64,000 nucleotides of DNA from Phocoena phocoena (taxonomy: Eukaryota > Chordata > Mammalia > Artiodactyla > Phocoenidae). Within the stretch, counting starts at the first letter, position 1. Every line of letters begins with the position of its first letter. Location of the stretch: contig NW_027077403.1 of assembly GCF_963924675.1 (NCBI RefSeq), positions 291,001 to 355,000 of the forward strand, given 5' to 3'. Below are positions 61,678 through 64,000 of this stretch, piece after piece. Both the position numbers and the translations under genes were made by a program. The notes beneath the pieces are model-generated. The model was not told the origin of the DNA and ran no database searches. It was given only the letters and a program-made list of their open reading frames with translations.

Positions 61678-63424
61678 TTGGCCAAAAAGTGCGTATGCGT
61701 TTTTTCCTGAATATATTCAGGAAAAAACGCATACGCACTTTTTGGCCAAGTGCATCATTGTCGACGTTGTGCATCTTTTCCTATGCTTTCAGGGCAATTC
61801 CAGTCTACCCCCTGCAATCGTTTTCCTGAAATTCTGCCCCGCTTTCAAGTCCCCTTCGCAGGCTTACTTCAATATATTTTTGGAGGATAGCTGTCATTTA
61901 TAACTCTGCAGGTTTGTGAATTACAGTGCCCCTGAGCTCCTTTCTTCAACTCGCTTTCTTTTCAGCTGGGCACAAAACCGCAGGATTCCTTCAGGCCCTA
62001 ATCTGTTTCCAGCAGGGCACACTGAGCCTTTGTTTAATTCCTCTTCCTGGTGGGCAATGAGCGTTACATTTGCCCGTGCAGACACCTACAGCTAGTCTCT
62101 CATTGGTTCTCCCTATTCCTGTTCATCTTGCACAGAAATTGCAAGCTGTGCCAAAGAGGAGGTTAAAGGCACTGACTCTCCAAGCGGGGAGAGTGTTAGT
62201 AAAGCATCTGGAATGGTGAACCCAAGGACCAGGATACGAAAACTGAGATGCATTTTAAATCGTTTCCCAATCACACGGTGGACGATACTCTGGGTTTCCC
62301 ATGCATGTTTTAGCTGGAGGAAGAATCCCTTGAACCTGGAGAGTTGGGACCCATGGAATGGGTACCATGCAGTATGACTTCAAAGGGTCTGCATTTGCTC
62401 ACCGAAACTCACCAATGCTATCAGCCTGAAGTGTCCAGCCTTATGTCTCAACCACCTCTGGGTGTAGATGTGGTCAATCCCGGTTGCATCACATGCCCTG
62501 AGTGAATTATTTAAGAATTGCTCTCTATTTCACTGTCTTTGTGTTTTGTTTTCGAAATTTATTTTGATAATGGGATTTATCGGATTTTCACTGCTGCGTT
62601 TCGGCCGCTGTACACACGCTTGATTCTCTTACGGAGACATATATATCCATGGGTTTTAAGATTCTTCCTAGTCAGGTATATTCCTAGGCGTTGAATATGT
62701 GAGGTTGGGTCCATTTCGTTGAGCAAGGAGTTCGTCTTGTCTATTACATATTTGGCTTATGGAAAGTTATCTGTGCTAATTTCAGTCTCTGGTTTTATGC
62801 AGCACCCCAACGCACCTTTCCCCATAAGCAAGCACTAGTTGGATTTCTAAATTTGAGACCCTGTTCTGTTTTGTAATTCAGTTCATGTGTAGTCAAGTTT
62901 ACATTCCGTGTATTAGTGATATCTTATGATGTTTCTTTTTCTGTGTGACGTAGTTCATGTAGAATCACCGTACCTGCATCCACTCACTCTGCCGCTACGG
63001 GCCTGATGACACAGATTTCATTGCTGAGTGATATTGCATTGTACGTACGTGCCACAACTTCTTTATCCATTTTTTGCTTTCTGGGATATTTACCTGATAC
63101 TGTAGACGAGCTACTTGGGAACACAGCCGTCCCAAATATTGGGGTGGCTGTCTGTTTTTGATTTTAATTTCCGTAAGCTATAGGACCATAAGTGGAACTG
63201 CCATAGGCTGTGTTGCTTTGTTTCTTACGTGTTTCAGGAAACACCATACACTTCTCCAGGGTGGCTGCTGGCAATTTACATCCTGCCAATCAGCATAACA
63301 AGGCTCCCTGTTCTCCATATCCTGTCCTACCTTTCTGGATTTTACACTTTTTTCAGATGGCCCTTTTGCTCGGGGGGCAGTGATACTTCATTGTAGTTCA
63401 GATTTCCTTTACAGGCTTGCTTGG
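61678..63424. repeat. Satellite monomer M32 (near-identical to M31)
   Basis: 1747 bp. Palindrome 61678-61749 with the paired variant. It differs from M31 at scattered single sites, for example gagttcgtc against gagtacgtc and attagtgat against attcgtgat. Confidence 0.9.
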
Positions 63425-64000
63425 TTGGCCAAAAAGGGCGTATGCGTTTTTTCCTGAATATATTCAGGAAAAAATGCATACGCACTTTTTGGCCAAGTGC
63501 ACCATTGTCGTCGTTCTGCCTCTTTTCATATGCTCTCTGGGCAATTCCAGTCTACCACCTGGAATCGTTTTCCTGAAATTCTGCCCCGCTTCGAAGTCCC
63601 CTTCCCAGGCTTACTTCAATATATTTTTGGAGGATAGCTGTCATTTATAACTCTGCAGGTTTGTGAATTACAGTGCCCCTAAACTCCTTTCTTCAACTCG
63701 CTTTCTTGTGAGCTGGGCACAAAACCGCAGGATTGCTTCAGGCCCTAATCTGTTTCCGGCTGGGCACGCTGAGCCTTTGGTTAATTCCTCTTCCTGGTGG
63801 GAAATGAGCCTTACATTTGCCCGTGCAGAAACCTATAGCTAGTCTCTCATTGGTTCTCCCTATTCCTGTTCATCTTGCACAGAATTTGCAAGCTGTGCCA
63901 AAGAGGAAGTTAAAGGCACTGACTCTCCAAGCGGGGAGAGTGTTAGTAAAGCATCTGGAATGGTGAACCCGAGGACCAGGATACGAAAACTGAGATGCAT
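63425..64000. repeat. Satellite monomer M33 (partial, runs off the window)
   Basis: First 576 bp of a monomer. Palindrome 63425-63496 with the M21-like right arm (aaatgcatacgcac). It is moderately diverged (atatgctctctgggc, gcttcgaagtcccc). Confidence 0.9.

Larger units (their letters stand above)
5165..64000. repeat. 1746-bp tandem satellite array (probable common cetacean satellite)
   Basis: A direct head-to-tail array. Copies of the same palindrome start at 7551, 9297, 11037, 12783 and so on to 63425, with steps of 1733-1754 bp (mostly 1745-1747). Monomers are highly alike over their whole length. The monomer is low in GC compared with the left block, contains one GTCGAC site shortly after the palindrome and a GGTACC site in most copies, and shows no intact gene. 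Its length matches what is known of the common cetacean satellite (about 1.75 kb outside the oceanic dolphins). That identification rests on memory of the family plus the L1 content described separately. The recurring plus-strand ORFs of 61 and 84 codons are conserved only because the monomers are homogenised. Confidence 0.9.

Noticed and set aside
5165..64000. CRISPR-like or prokaryotic repeat array
   Set aside because: Units are 1.7 kb, contiguous, without spacers, and contain mammalian L1 sequence.
5165..64000. Regular multi-monomer higher-order repeat
   Set aside because: Variant sharing occurs at offsets of 1, 4, 9 and 12 monomers in different places, with no consistent period.

Overview
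This window contains no host gene that I can support. It is constitutive-heterochromatin-type DNA from a mammal, most likely a cetacean: two unrelated tandem-repeat families meet at a sharp junction near position 5164. Every open reading frame in the window is either a by-product of repeat homogenisation or a fragment of LINE-1 (L1) ORF2.

Positions 1-5164 are a GC-rich nested satellite. Subunits of about 54 bp (many carrying GGGCCC in the frame gatgtGGGCCCtctggtg) are arranged in an ordered set of eleven. Together they form a higher-order unit of 590-593 bp that repeats seven times in full between 843 and 4984, with rearranged partial units at the left edge and a truncated unit at the junction. 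I do not recognise this family.

Positions 5165-64000 are one continuous head-to-tail array of a unit of about 1746 bp: one interrupted edge monomer, 32 complete monomers and one partial monomer. Length, organisation and content match my knowledge of the common cetacean satellite (about 1.75 kb in most cetaceans, shorter, about 1.58 kb, in oceanic dolphins), so a non-delphinid whale or porpoise is the best guess. Read on the minus strand, much of the monomer is recognisable as the 3' part of an L1: a stretch of ORF2, the ORF2 end (WIKKLW and YHSAMK motifs) and the 3' UTR to an A-rich end. That this satellite is L1-derived has, to my memory, been published (Kapitonov, Holmquist and Jurka, about 1998). 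Inside the L1-derived sequence each monomer carries a 72-bp near-perfect palindrome with no L1 counterpart. Its TTGGCCAAAAAG ends resemble a mariner-type miniature element inserted at a TA in antisense ORF2.

The first monomer, next to the junction, is the most diverged. It is interrupted by a younger, sense-strand, 5'-truncated L1 (5526-6194) with an 11-bp target-site duplication, a polypurine tract, AATAAA and a short A tail. Its 3' end is of the cetartiodactyl type, which supports the taxonomic guess. Monomer variants show patchy local homogenisation: a four-monomer block (25.9-32.3 kb), an almost identical 2.2-kb segment repeated 6987 bp apart (39.9 and 46.9 kb), and two recent single-monomer tandem duplications (50.9-54.4 and 59.8-63.4 kb). 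Older, more L1-like variants are scattered among them. No regular multi-monomer higher-order period is evident.
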